Source: JAMXLO01 sp963819855
GTDB taxonomy: Bacteria > Pseudomonadota > Alphaproteobacteria > Acetobacterales > Acetobacteraceae
Assembly (NCBI GenBank): GCA_963819855.1
Contig: CAWFYC010000001.1
Coordinates: 1 to 64,000 of the forward strand
Direction of reading: 5' to 3'
DNA length: 64,000 bases
Part shown: positions 1-8,414 of the stretch, piece by piece
Layout: every line of letters starts with the position of its first letter
Numbering within the stretch: position 1 is the stretch's first letter
Made by a program: the position numbers and the translations under genes
The notes under the pieces: generated by a model
The model's database searches: none
Seen by the model: only the letters and a program-made list of their open reading frames with translations
Told to the model about the DNA's origin: nothing

Positions 1-128
1 CGTCCACATTGCGTAACGCCTGCGCCCCGCCTAGACTCCGACAGCAAATCGTAACCACCCGCTGTCACCACTGGGCGGGAGGGCCGTTGCTGGTTCTCCG
101 CAGCCCTGAGCTTCGTTCGAGGAATCCG

Positions 129-953
129 ATGTGCGCAGTTGCCCGCCGTCACCTTCTGGTGATCACCGCCGTGCTGCTCTGCAGCCTCGGCGGCTGCGCG
201 ACGCCTCCCCCGGCGGGCGATCCCGACGCCGTCGCGGACTTCAACGAGACCAACGATCCGCTCGAGCCGACCAATCGCGTCATTTATGCATTCAACGACG
301 GTCTCGATACAGTGATCATGCGTCCTGCGGCGCAGGCCTATCGGTTCTTGATCCCGTCGCAGGTGCGCGGCGGCGTTCACAACGTGTTGTCCAACCTCGG
401 CGCACCGGTGCAATTTGGCAACGATATCCTGGAAGGAAAGCCGCGGCGCGCCGGCGACACCACCATGCGCTTCCTGATCAATACCACTGTTGGTGTGCTG
501 GGCATTTTCGATGTCGCAAAGGATTGGGGTTACCCTGACCACGACGCGGACTTTGGCATCACGTTGGCGCTCTGGGGCTTGCCGTCCGGGCCGTTCCTGT
601 TTCTGCCGGTGTTTGGTCCGTCCGATCCGCGCGATGCAATCGGGCTTGGCGTCAACGTAGCGATGGACCCATTCACCTGGGTAGGTCAGGGCACCGCAGT
701 GCAAGCGCTCGATTGGTCTCGGGTCGGGATGAACGGGCTTGACCAACGGGAGCGTCACTTGGACGACATCGACAGCATCAAGAAAACAGCGCTGGACCCG
801 TATGCAACTTTCCGCAGCCTGTACCGCCAGCACCGGCAGGCCAAGATAGACGATGCCCGCAACGATAGGCGGGCTACCATTCCGGTATGGTTCCCGCGAT
901 CGCAGACGCCGGTTACAGTGAACTATTCGCCGGCCACATCGCCGGACTATTGA
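129..953 (+). CDS. mlaA: MlaA/VacJ-family outer-membrane lipoprotein
   Basis: This is the outer-membrane lipoprotein of the Mla system, which removes misplaced phospholipids from the outer leaflet and passes them to a periplasmic carrier. The start at 129 (MCAVARRH) puts a clean lipoprotein signal at the N-terminus: a basic RR, a hydrophobic core and the lipobox LGGC with Cys23. The same frame is open further upstream to position 9, but that would bury the signal peptide. The family core is seen in DPLEPTNRVIYAFN and in the later SLYRQHRQAKIDDARND tail. The 274-residue length is normal. The next gene is an MlaC-type carrier 17 bp downstream, so the two are probably co-transcribed. Family assignment is firm; the inner-membrane MlaDEF genes are not in the window. 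Confidence 0.93.
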   Translation: MCAVARRHLLVITAVLLCSLGGCATPPPAGDPDAVADFNETNDPLEPTNRVIYAFNDGLDTVIMRPAAQAYRFLIPSQVRGGVHNVLSNLGAPVQFGNDILEGKPRRAGDTTMRFLINTTVGVLGIFDVAKDWGYPDHDADFGITLALWGLPSGPFLFLPVFGPSDPRDAIGLGVNVAMDPFTWVGQGTAVQALDWSRVGMNGLDQRERHLDDIDSIKKTALDPYATFRSLYRQHRQAKIDDARNDRRATIPVWFPRSQTPVTVNYSPATSPDY

Positions 954-970
954 GCGAGGCCCTGCGCACC

Positions 971-1588
971 ATGTCGAACCGTCGCACATTTTTGGTCCTG
1001 ATCACTGTTTCGCTGTGGCAGGCTACCGGCCGGCTGGTGCGTCCGACGGCCGCCCAATCGCTGGATGGGCGCGCCGGCGCCTTCGTCAAGAGCATTGGCG
1101 ACAAACTCGTGGCTGTCGTTAACGGATCGGAGAGCGATCGTGACAAGCGTGCGAAACTGACCGCGATCATTGACGGAGCGGTGGACGTCGATGGCGTGGC
1201 GCGCTTTTGCCTGGGACGATTCTGGCACAATGCGTCAGCAGAGCAGCAGCAGCGCTATACCGAGCTGTTTCACCAGGTGCTGGTGAACAACATCACCTCC
1301 AAGCTCGGTGAATATCGCGGCGTCCGCTTCACGATGGGCCGGACGCAGCAGCGCGATGATAACGTGGTGGTTTCCACGGTCGTGGAACGACCGAACAACC
1401 CACCGACCAACGTGGATTGGATCATCAGCAATTCAGGCAGCGATCCAAAGATCATCGATGTTATTGCCGAAGGTACGTCGTTGCGCCTGACGCAGCGTCA
1501 GGACTATGCATCCTACCTCAGCCGCAACAACAATAACATTGATGCGCTAATTAATGCGATGCGTCAGCAGGTGGCGCAGGCGGGGTAG
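971..1588 (+). CDS. mlaC: MlaC/Ttg2D-family periplasmic phospholipid carrier
   Basis: This is the predicted soluble periplasmic carrier that shuttles phospholipid between MlaA and the inner-membrane MlaFEDB transporter. It has 205 residues with an N-terminal hydrophobic stretch after MSNRR that looks like a signal peptide. The Tol_Tol_Ttg2 fold signature appears in the order VDVDGVARFCLGRFW, then FHQVLVNNITSKLGEYRG, then a beta-rich half containing NVDWIIS and ISNSGSDPKIIDV. The ATG at 971 is preferred because longer starts overlap mlaA. Its 3' end runs convergently into the remains of holC on the other strand. Confidence 0.9.
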   Translation: MSNRRTFLVLITVSLWQATGRLVRPTAAQSLDGRAGAFVKSIGDKLVAVVNGSESDRDKRAKLTAIIDGAVDVDGVARFCLGRFWHNASAEQQQRYTELFHQVLVNNITSKLGEYRGVRFTMGRTQQRDDNVVVSTVVERPNNPPTNVDWIISNSGSDPKIIDVIAEGTSLRLTQRQDYASYLSRNNNNIDALINAMRQQVAQAG

Positions 1589-1594
1589 CGAAGC

Positions 1595-1764
1595 CGCCGC
1601 GGCCAATTCACCTTCGTCCCTGTCGTCGAACAGATCGAATACGCGGTCGAACGCGTCGAGACACCCGCTCCGCGTCCAGTCCAACAAGAACGTGACGCAC
1701 GCTCCCGCCGAGTCGTCCGAGTTATCCGGGCAGCGGCGTCAAGGTAGAAGCCACTCTGCCTCAC
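1595..1764 (-). pseudogene. Decayed DNA polymerase III chi subunit (holC) behind pepA
   Basis: A GTG at 1764 overlaps the pepA stop (GTGA), the translational coupling normally seen for holC. It opens a frame starting VRQSGFYLD, like the chi-subunit N-terminus (M-x-x-x-x-FYHL). That frame then goes out of register. From 1726 a different minus-strand frame reads SAGACVTFLLDW, then LDAFDRVFDLFDDRDEGELAAA, which matches the C-terminal half of HolC (family pattern GAxVLFLVD ... FERVxxLFDGxDExAVAAA). About 60 codons between the two blocks are missing and the last alpha-helix is also lost. Both the deletion and the frame change show real decay. Identification rests on remembered family pattern. Confidence 0.6.
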
Positions 1765-3242
1765 CCCTCATAGTGTTCCGCGACCAGCCGGTCCAGCAAC
1801 CGCACCCCGAATGCCGTAGCACCCTTCGGTACGCAGGGAGAATCCTTGGTGCTCCATGCCACGCCAGCGATGTCAAGATGCGCCCATGGCTTGTTGTTGA
1901 CGAAGCGCTGGATGAACTGCGCCGCGCTGATCGAGCCGGCAGGGCGGCCACCAATGTTTTTCATATCGGCAATGTCGGAGCGGATCAGCTGGTCGTACGC
2001 GTCATCGAGCGGGAAGCGCCACACCTTTTCATCTACCAGCTGTCCGACCGATGAAAGCTTCTGCGCCAGCGCATCGTCGTTGCTGAACATCCCGGCATAT
2101 TCGTGACCGAGGGCCACAATCATTGCACCTGTCAGCGTCGCCAGATCCACCATGAAGCGCGGATCGAATTTCTGTTGGCAATACCAGAGCACATCTGCCA
2201 GCACGAGGCGCCCTTCAGCATCAGTGTTGATCACCTCGATCGTCTGGCCGGAATAGCTCTTCACCACATCGCCCGGCCGCTGCGCCGTGCCGGAGGGCAT
2301 GTTTTCTACCAGCCCCACCAACCCCACCGCATCGACCTTTGCCTTGCGTCCTGCAAGTGCCGCCATTAAACCGACCACTGTGCCGGCGCCGGCCATATCC
2401 CACTTCATGTCCTCCATGCCGCCGGCAGGCTTGATGCTGATGCCGCCGGTGTCGAATGTGACGCCCTTGCCGATGAACGCTAAAGGCTTGCTCTTAGCCT
2501 TGCGCACGTTCCCGGCGGCGCCGTTCCACTGCATGACCACCATGCGCGCCTCATTCGCGCTGCCTTGCGCGACGCCGAGCAATGCGCCGAATCCAAGCCG
2601 GCTCATCTCTCGAGGGCCCAGCACTTCGACCTTAAGGCCAAGTTCGCTCAGCTTTCTGCAACGATCCGCCATCTCTGCCGGGTGCAGCACATTGGGCGGC
2701 TCGCTGGTCAGATCGCGCGAGAGGAACACGCCATTCGCCACGCCTCTCAATGGCTCCCATGCCGACTTGGCGCGTGGTGGGTCACCGCTGAGTAATGTGA
2801 GTTTCGCGAGTTTCGGTTTTTCCTCAGGTTTTTCTTTGGTTCGATACTTGTCAAAGCGGTAGGCGCGCAGCGTAGCGCCGAACGCAACCTCCGCCGCCTG
2901 CGCGGCTTGCAGTGTGCCGGCTGACACAAAACCGGCAGCTTCGCGGAGCACCGCGGCCGCGGCTATGCCACCGGCCTCGTTCAGTGTGTGCACGGAAAGT
3001 TCCGCCGGCTTGCCGAGACCGACGGCCACCACACGCGATAGGCCTGCGCCAGGGGCCAGGATCGTGCAAGTCCTGCCCTTCGCCCCATTGAATTCGGCCG
3101 CCTTGAGGGCACGTCCAACCACCCCGCCCGTTACCTCATCGGCCTGCTGCCACAATCCCGATGGCAACTCGCCTTCACTTATCAGCAGCACGAGTGCTCC
3201 GGACTTTGGCAAAGCCGGTCTGGCAAATGTGATATCGAGCAT
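1761..3242 (-). CDS. pepA: Leucyl aminopeptidase (peptidase family M17)
   Basis: This is a cytosolic hexameric zinc/manganese aminopeptidase that removes N-terminal residues from peptides. The start is set at 3242 (MLDITFARPALPK), where the family begins; an extra 14 upstream codons are in frame but unlike the family. The N-terminal macro-like domain spans about residues 1-160. The catalytic domain carries GKGVTFDTGGISIKP with the catalytic lysine and metal-binding aspartate, and NTDAEGRLVLADVL, the M17 signature with Asp and Glu metal ligands. Length 493 is typical. In many proteobacteria pepA is followed by holC; here only a holC remnant remains at its 3' end. Confidence 0.96.
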   Translation of the reverse strand: MLDITFARPALPKSGALVLLISEGELPSGLWQQADEVTGGVVGRALKAAEFNGAKGRTCTILAPGAGLSRVVAVGLGKPAELSVHTLNEAGGIAAAAVLREAAGFVSAGTLQAAQAAEVAFGATLRAYRFDKYRTKEKPEEKPKLAKLTLLSGDPPRAKSAWEPLRGVANGVFLSRDLTSEPPNVLHPAEMADRCRKLSELGLKVEVLGPREMSRLGFGALLGVAQGSANEARMVVMQWNGAAGNVRKAKSKPLAFIGKGVTFDTGGISIKPAGGMEDMKWDMAGAGTVVGLMAALAGRKAKVDAVGLVGLVENMPSGTAQRPGDVVKSYSGQTIEVINTDAEGRLVLADVLWYCQQKFDPRFMVDLATLTGAMIVALGHEYAGMFSNDDALAQKLSSVGQLVDEKVWRFPLDDAYDQLIRSDIADMKNIGGRPAGSISAAQFIQRFVNNKPWAHLDIAGVAWSTKDSPCVPKGATAFGVRLLDRLVAEHYEG

Positions 3243-3343
3243 GATGTGGGACCCCCTGGATTGGTGCTCGCATAGCCGTAGCAATTATTGTAGCAGCGCG
3301 TTCCGCCTTTGCCATGTCCGAACCATGTGGCTATCTGCATGCC

Positions 3344-4309
3344 ATGACAGAGTTATTGCAAGCCGATGGACCCGGTATCGCGCGCGCCTCCGCATTACTG
3401 CGCGAGGGCGCGCTAGTGGCATTCGGCACCGAAACGGTCTACGGGCTCGGCGCCGATGCGACCAACGATCGGGCGGTTGCCGCTATCTTTGAGGTCAAGC
3501 AGCGGCCACGGTTCAATCCTTTGATCTGCCATTACCCCCACGCCGACGCGGCGTTCACCGATGTGGTCGCGAACGCGCAGGCGGAGTGCCTCGCTGCCAA
3601 CTTCTGGCCTGGTCCGCTGACGTTGGTCCTGCCGCAAAAACCTAATTGCGAGGTGAGCCTGCTGGCCAGCGCGGGGCTCGACACACTGGCGGTACGGGTT
3701 CCAGCAAGCGATGTCGCGCTTACGCTGCTCCGCGCAATCGGCCGGCCAGTCGCCGCGCCCTCCGCAAACCTTTCCGGCAAGGTAAGTCCCACCATGCAGC
3801 GGCACGTCGTGGACGAATTGTCCGGGCGCATTGCCGCCGTGCTCGACAGCGGCTCATGTCCGGTCGGCGTGGAGTCAACCGTGCTCGATCTAACGGGTGG
3901 CACTCCCACGCTACTGCGACCAGGCGGCGCAACGGTTGAAGCGATCGAAGCAGTAATCGGACCCCTTTACAGCGGTGACGACAGTCGAGGTGTGGTTCGA
4001 TCGCCCGGATTGCTCAGTTCGCACTATGCTCCGAAACTACCGGTGCGGCTGGACGCGGTGGATGTCGAAGATGACGAGGCGCTGCTTGCATTCGGTAGGC
4101 CATTGCCTGGTGCCTCCTTGGTATTCTGCCTGAGCTGCAAGGCCGATCTGACCGAGGCCGCCGCGCGTTTGTTCGCCGGCTTACGCCAGCTGGATGCGGA
4201 CGCTGCGGCGCTCGGTCTGACGCAGATTGCGGCTATGTCGGTGCCGAACCGAGGCCTTGGTCGCGCGATCAACGACCGACTGTGCCGCGCGGCCACACCG
4301 CGCACGTGA
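3344..4309 (+). CDS. tsaC: L-threonylcarbamoyladenylate synthase (Sua5/YrdC/YwlC family)
   Basis: This enzyme makes threonylcarbamoyl-AMP from threonine, bicarbonate and ATP, the first step of t6A modification at position 37 of ANN-decoding tRNAs. The YrdC domain fills residues 1 to about 200: it includes FGTETVYGLGADATN, KQRPRFNPLICHY, FWPGPLTLVLP and RVPASDVALTLL. A C-terminal Sua5 domain follows after the linker RSPGLLSSHYAPKLPV, making this the long Sua5-type protein of 321 residues. The start at 3344 (MTELLQADG) is chosen because it begins at the family N-terminus; an alternative ATG lies ten codons upstream. It is divergent from pepA. Confidence 0.94.
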   Translation: MTELLQADGPGIARASALLREGALVAFGTETVYGLGADATNDRAVAAIFEVKQRPRFNPLICHYPHADAAFTDVVANAQAECLAANFWPGPLTLVLPQKPNCEVSLLASAGLDTLAVRVPASDVALTLLRAIGRPVAAPSANLSGKVSPTMQRHVVDELSGRIAAVLDSGSCPVGVESTVLDLTGGTPTLLRPGGATVEAIEAVIGPLYSGDDSRGVVRSPGLLSSHYAPKLPVRLDAVDVEDDEALLAFGRPLPGASLVFCLSCKADLTEAAARLFAGLRQLDADAAALGLTQIAAMSVPNRGLGRAINDRLCRAATPRT

Positions 4310-4502
4310 GCGGATTGCGCGGCGTCCGCGGCTTTGCCACACGCGCGAAGGCAAATCGTGGATGCCGCGCCTACGCCCGCCATGACGACGGGACGGCAGC
4401 CGCAGAGTCGAGACTTCCGGCAAATGTTGGAGCCCGATTCCTATCGCTGCTCGAGACCTGAGCCGTTGCCACGCGGACCCCGTATTGATGGCGCGCGCTC
4501 CG

Positions 4503-5711
4503 TTATTCCGCGGCGACCAGCCGGTCGATCGTAACGCCCTTGCCGACGCCGATACGTTCCTTGTGCGGCGCGGTGTCGATCTCCTCGAGCTCGATCTCGC
4601 GATTCAGCACCTTCTGCTTCCACGCGTGATGTTCGGTTTCCATGCCGTGGAACTCCGGCATCACTTCCCTGGCGAACAGTTCCAGGCTTTCGCAGATGTG
4701 CTCGTGGCGGTTTCGCCCCGCCTGATTGAGCAGGATGATGCTGTCCACCTTTGACTCGGCGAACCGGTGCAGCTTGCGGCGGATGGTTTCGGGCGAACCG
4801 ATCAGGCCGCCGCGCAGCGCGCGCTCGGCTTTCTCCGGGTTCTCCCGCTTCCACTTCAGATACTCGTCCCACAGGTTCACCGTCCCCGGCGCGGGGCGCT
4901 CGCGGTTGCGCGAACCGCTGTAATAGGCGAGCGAGAATTGGAAGAATGTGACGCCGTCGGCGCGCCGCCGCGCCTCTTCGTCGGTCTCGGCGCACATGAA
5001 ATAGCTGACCATCGCGATATTGCAGTTGCTCTGGTAGTCGGCGAGTTTTTGCTGACGCTTGACGAACGCGTTGTAATAGGCGTGCACCCAGGCATGCGCC
5101 ATTTCGGCGCTAAGGAATTGGAAACCCAGCGCGCCGATGCCGCAGCGGCCGGCCAGCTCGATCGTTTCAAGCTGCGAGCAGGCGACCCACAGCGGCGGAT
5201 GCGGCTTCTGCACCGGCTTGGGAAGCACGTTGCGCAGCGGGAACTTGAAATACGGGCCGTCATATTGCCAGGCCTCATGGGTGAACATCGGCACGATGCA
5301 GCGCACCGCGTCTTCCCATACCGCCTGCTTGTCCTCCATCTGCCGATCGAACGGTCCGAGCTCCGTGATGCTTGCGCCTTCGCCCATGCCGAATTCCACG
5401 CGCCCGTTGCTCACCAGATCGAGGCAGGCGACCTTTTCCGCGACACGCGCGGGGTGGTTGGTGGTAAGCTGGATGATCCCATGGCCCAGCCGGATGTTCC
5501 TGGTCCGTTGGCTTGCGGCCGCAAGGAATACCTCGGGTTGCGGCGAGTGCGAGTATTCCTCCAGGAAATGGTGTTCCACTTCCCAGGCGTAGTTGTAGCC
5601 AAGCTTGTCGGCGAGTTCCACCTGGGTCAGGGCGTTCTGATAGAGCTGCCGCTCATCATCCTGTGCCCAAGGTCGCGGCAATTGCAATTCGTAGAAGATG
5701 CCGAATTTCAT
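4503..5711 (-). CDS. LLM-class flavin-dependent oxidoreductase (bacterial luciferase-like)
   Basis: This is a predicted FMN-dependent monooxygenase or reductase of the luciferase-like superfamily. The protein starts MKFGIFYELQLPRPW and continues with LADKLGYNYAWEVEHHF and RNIRLGHGIIQL, the usual beta1-alpha1 and beta3 segments of the TIM barrel. Length is 402 residues. The ATG at 5711 is favoured: a purine-rich GGAGA lies just upstream and the family starts at MKFG. The residues that would set the substrate cannot be read from sequence. It is convergent with tsaC and divergent from the ferritin-like gene, so it is probably transcribed alone. Confidence 0.9.
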   Translation of the reverse strand: MKFGIFYELQLPRPWAQDDERQLYQNALTQVELADKLGYNYAWEVEHHFLEEYSHSPQPEVFLAAASQRTRNIRLGHGIIQLTTNHPARVAEKVACLDLVSNGRVEFGMGEGASITELGPFDRQMEDKQAVWEDAVRCIVPMFTHEAWQYDGPYFKFPLRNVLPKPVQKPHPPLWVACSQLETIELAGRCGIGALGFQFLSAEMAHAWVHAYYNAFVKRQQKLADYQSNCNIAMVSYFMCAETDEEARRRADGVTFFQFSLAYYSGSRNRERPAPGTVNLWDEYLKWKRENPEKAERALRGGLIGSPETIRRKLHRFAESKVDSIILLNQAGRNRHEHICESLELFAREVMPEFHGMETEHHAWKQKVLNREIELEEIDTAPHKERIGVGKGVTIDRLVAAE

Positions 5712-5950
5712 GGTGTTTCTCCGCTGGCGTCGATGCGAGCTTAACGCCCGCCGATGAGTTGGCAAATGTTGTGGACGCGCCACTCAGCTGCGATCAGATC
5801 GGACGTCGCGACCGGCCGCGTTCCGCCGCCGCACACGAGCATTTGCTTGACCACGTTCGAACGAGCTCGCGAGGTTGCGGTTATCGGCTTGCGCGCGCCA
5901 CAACCGGCGAAGCGTCTGATCGGGGCACCAGCAGCCGAACGAGGAAAACG

Positions 5951-6451
5951 ATGGCGATGAAAACGATGAACGACCTGCTGATCACGTTCATGCAGGATGT
6001 CTATTACGCGGAACGGCAAATTCTTAAGGCCCTGCCAAAGATGGCGAAGGCCAGCGAGAATGAGGAACTGAAGCAAGCGCTCATGCACCATCGGGAGGAG
6101 ACCCAGCGTCAGGTCGAGCGGCTGGACGAGGCTTTCGAGGCCCTCGGCAAACGCGCTCGTGGCCAGACCTGCGAGGCGATCAAAGGACTGATCGAAGAGG
6201 GCGATGAAATCGTGGAGCAGTTCGAGGCAGGTACCGTGCGGGATGCCGGCATCCTGGCCTGCGCCCAAGCGGTCGAGCACTACGAGATGGCACGCTACGG
6301 CACCATCATCGCGTGGGCCAAGGCAGTGGGCGCCGATGACGTTGCGCGTCTGATGGAGGAGACGCTGAACGAGGAAAAGAAGGCCGATGCGACGCTGAAC
6401 CTGTTGGCGCAGCGGCGCATCAATCAGCAGGCTGTCAAGCAGGCCGCCTGA
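5951..6451 (+). CDS. Ferritin-like domain protein, YciE/DUF892 family
   Basis: A 166-residue, almost entirely helical protein of the DUF892 (YciE/YciF) group, whose members have a ferritin-like four-helix bundle and are often stress-induced; the biochemical role is not settled. The family opening MNDLLITFMQDVYYAERQI is present, and Glu/His residues sit at the expected metal-site positions (YYAERQ, MHHREE, VEHYEMARYG, NEEKKADATL). The start at 5951 is supported by AGGA seven bases upstream. It is followed by a DUF6496-type small basic protein, a common neighbour of stress genes. Confidence 0.9.
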   Translation: MAMKTMNDLLITFMQDVYYAERQILKALPKMAKASENEELKQALMHHREETQRQVERLDEAFEALGKRARGQTCEAIKGLIEEGDEIVEQFEAGTVRDAGILACAQAVEHYEMARYGTIIAWAKAVGADDVARLMEETLNEEKKADATLNLLAQRRINQQAVKQAA

Positions 6452-6546
6452 CGAGTTCGAGCATCGCCGGCGGCATCGCCGGCGGTGCTCGACGGAGGAA
6501 CGGAAATGCCAAAGCAAAGTACGCCGCAGCGACGGCCGTCGGGCGC

Positions 6547-6843
6547 GTGATGCATGAGTGGAAGCATGGCGAATTGAAGCGCAGCCGCGGCGGCAAGGTA
6601 AAAAGCCGGCGGCAGGCTGTCGCTATAGCGTTGAGCGAAGCGGGCACGAAACAGCGGCACGGCCGGATTGCGCAGCAACAGAAGGAAGGCCCCGCGGCAA
6701 CGCGGCGCAAGCAGCCGTCCAGGCACGGACGGCGTTCGGTCGGACCCACCAGGGAACAGCTCTACCGGCAGGCGATGCGTCGCAAGATCCCAGGCTGGTC
6801 GCGAATGAACAGGGCGCAGTTGCAACGCGCGCTGAGTTGCTAG
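6547..6843 (+). CDS. DUF6496-type small basic protein (5' end frameshifted)
   Basis: A small Lys/Arg-rich protein whose core MHEWKHGELK, then KVKSRRQAVAIALSEAG, matches the DUF6496 family; its C-terminal segment LYRQAMRRKIPGWSRMN resembles the SAP/Rho-N-like helix pair often attached to this domain. The annotated frame opens at GTG 6547, exactly at the conserved core. The better translation start is ATG 6506, which has GGAGGA at 6494-6499, but that frame stops after 14 codons at 6548. Adding one base right after the ATG gives MAKAKYAAATAVGR joined in frame to the core, for a 112-residue protein. So one base is probably missing near 6508. Confidence 0.62.
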   Translation: MMHEWKHGELKRSRGGKVKSRRQAVAIALSEAGTKQRHGRIAQQQKEGPAATRRKQPSRHGRRSVGPTREQLYRQAMRRKIPGWSRMNRAQLQRALSC

Positions 6844-6847
6844 GCCG

Positions 6848-7016
6848 CTAGAGCATTTTCAGACTGACTGGAAACCCGCGCAGTCATCTGGCTCGATGGG
6901 TTTCGCTGCGCTCTACCCATCCTACGAGTTGCTGCGCGCTCGTTGCCGTAGGATGGGTAGAGCGCAGCCAAACCCATCATGCCGTCGCGATTCCACTCTG
7001 CCTGAAGCCGCTCTAG
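6848..7016. repeat. MITE-like 169-bp element with terminal and internal inverted repeats
   Basis: The ends are imperfect terminal inverted repeats of about 26 bp, both beginning CTAGAGC-N3-TTCAG. The inside holds a palindrome with 32-bp arms at 6895-6926 and 6947-6978 (one mismatch), starting GATGGGTTTCGC. A second copy lies at 31936. No coding capacity is visible. The 3' end reaches into the neighbouring gene and supplies its stop codon. Confidence 0.75.
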
Positions 7017-7588
7017 CGCGCGGCGGTCCAACTCTCCGAGAACGCCAGCGCACAGGTGCTGAACGACCTGCCTTCGCGCTCGCGCGGCCACGCCTGGCCG
7101 ACCGCCTGCACGCCGTTCCGTGTCAGCCGCGCGCCAAGCGCCGGTATCAGCACTGTGCATACGCCGTACGGCCGGCCGGGTTCGGCATTCGGCTGGGTAT
7201 GGATCAGCAGCGGCTCCCCGATGCTGTACCAGGTCAGCGCGATCTCTTCGTCCCACGCCTCGACGCGTTCGGTCCAGAAGCTGTGCGGGTCGCCGTCCTT
7301 GGAAAACGCCGCATCGATTACCGGGATCGACTGATCCGCCGTCTCCGTGTTCAGCATGCCCTGCACGGTGGATTGCAGCCATCGCGCCATCGCGATGTTG
7401 TCCGAGTAGATCCGCAGGCGGTCGTTGGTCAGTTCGCTCTTGATGTAGAGCACGTGGCCCGGTCCCGCCGGACTGAGGATGATGCGCCAGAAGCTGGCGT
7501 TGGTGGTGAACGGCGCGCCGTCCGTCGCGCTCAGTCGGATGAACGGGTTTTCGCCTGTCAGGACCAGTTGGTTGGGATCGGCGCTCAT
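7013..7588 (-). CDS. Hypothetical protein, 191 residues
   Basis: I do not recognise this family. The product (MSADPNQLVLTGENPF...) has no signal peptide and no membrane segment, and reads as a beta-rich soluble protein with several Trp residues (SFWRIIL, ARWLQSTVQ, FWTERVEAWDEEIALTWY). It sits 16 bp downstream of an SDR gene in the same direction, so it is probably part of the same catabolic operon. Its TAG stop lies inside the terminal repeat of the adjacent MITE-like element, so the native C-terminus may have been cut or altered by the insertion. Confidence 0.7.
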   Translation of the reverse strand: MSADPNQLVLTGENPFIRLSATDGAPFTTNASFWRIILSPAGPGHVLYIKSELTNDRLRIYSDNIAMARWLQSTVQGMLNTETADQSIPVIDAAFSKDGDPHSFWTERVEAWDEEIALTWYSIGEPLLIHTQPNAEPGRPYGVCTVLIPALGARLTRNGVQAVGQAWPREREGRSFSTCALAFSESWTAAR

Positions 7589-7604
7589 TGAAAGCCTCCT
7601 CTGT

Positions 7605-8384
7605 TCAATCCGGGATCAGTCCGCCATCGACGTTGAATGACTGTCCGGTGATGTTGCGTGCTCCCGGCGATGCCAGGAACACCACCATGGCGGCGATGTC
7701 TTCGGGGTCGTTCGCGCGCTTCAGCGGGATCACCTCGGCTCGGCGACGTTCCATCTGCTCGACGCTGACACCTTCCTGCTGCGCGCGGATATGCAGGTTG
7801 GCGTCCGACAAGGCGGTGCGCGTCACGCCGGGGCAGACAGAGTTGACGTTGATGTTGTGCCTGCCCAGTTGCTGCGCCGCGGTCTTGGTCAGCGCGATCA
7901 CCGCACCCTTGCTCGCCGCATAGGCTGCGTTGGAGGTACCCTCGTAGCCCTTCCCGGCGATCGAGGCGATGTTGATGATGCGTCCACTGCGCCGCGGGAT
8001 CATCTCGCGCGCCACTCTCTGGAGGCAGAAGAACACCCCCTTCGCGTTGACGCGGTGAATGCGGTCCCAGTCGGCCTCGGTCAACTCCATGATGTCGGCG
8101 CGTCGGGTCACGCCCGCGTTGTTCAGCAGGATGTCGATTTGACCGAACTGTTGCAGCGTCTCTCGCACCATTCGGTCGATGTCGCGCAAATCGCCGACAT
8201 CGGCCTGCACCGCAAGCGAGCGGCGCTGCTGCGACATGATCGCGTCGGCCGTCGCGTCGGCCTTCTGGCGGTCGATGTCGACGACGACGACATGCGCGCC
8301 GGCTTCGGCCAGCGCGAGCGCCGAGGCCTTGCCGATGCCCTGGCCGGCGCCGGTCACCAGGGCGACCTGATTGGTCAGGTTCAT
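7605..8384 (-). CDS. SDR-family NAD(P)-dependent oxidoreductase
   Basis: A classical short-chain dehydrogenase/reductase of 259 residues. The Rossmann glycine motif is TGAGQGIG near the N-terminus, followed by the NNAG motif (ILLNNAG), the catalytic serine region (INIASIAG) and YAASKGA, which carries the Tyr-x-x-x-Lys pair. The C-terminus GQSFNVDGGLIPD is typical of the fabG-like classical SDRs. The start at 8384 has a GGGGGAG-type ribosome binding site. Asp after the second strand (VVVVDIDRQ) suggests NAD preference. It belongs to the minus-strand run with the epimerase-like and LLM genes, which suggests catabolism; the substrate is unknown. Confidence 0.92.
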   Translation of the reverse strand: MNLTNQVALVTGAGQGIGKASALALAEAGAHVVVVDIDRQKADATADAIMSQQRRSLAVQADVGDLRDIDRMVRETLQQFGQIDILLNNAGVTRRADIMELTEADWDRIHRVNAKGVFFCLQRVAREMIPRRSGRIINIASIAGKGYEGTSNAAYAASKGAVIALTKTAAQQLGRHNINVNSVCPGVTRTALSDANLHIRAQQEGVSVEQMERRRAEVIPLKRANDPEDIAAMVVFLASPGARNITGQSFNVDGGLIPD

Positions 8385-8414
8385 GCGACGCTCCCCCATG
8401 CGGTGCGAAGCTAG

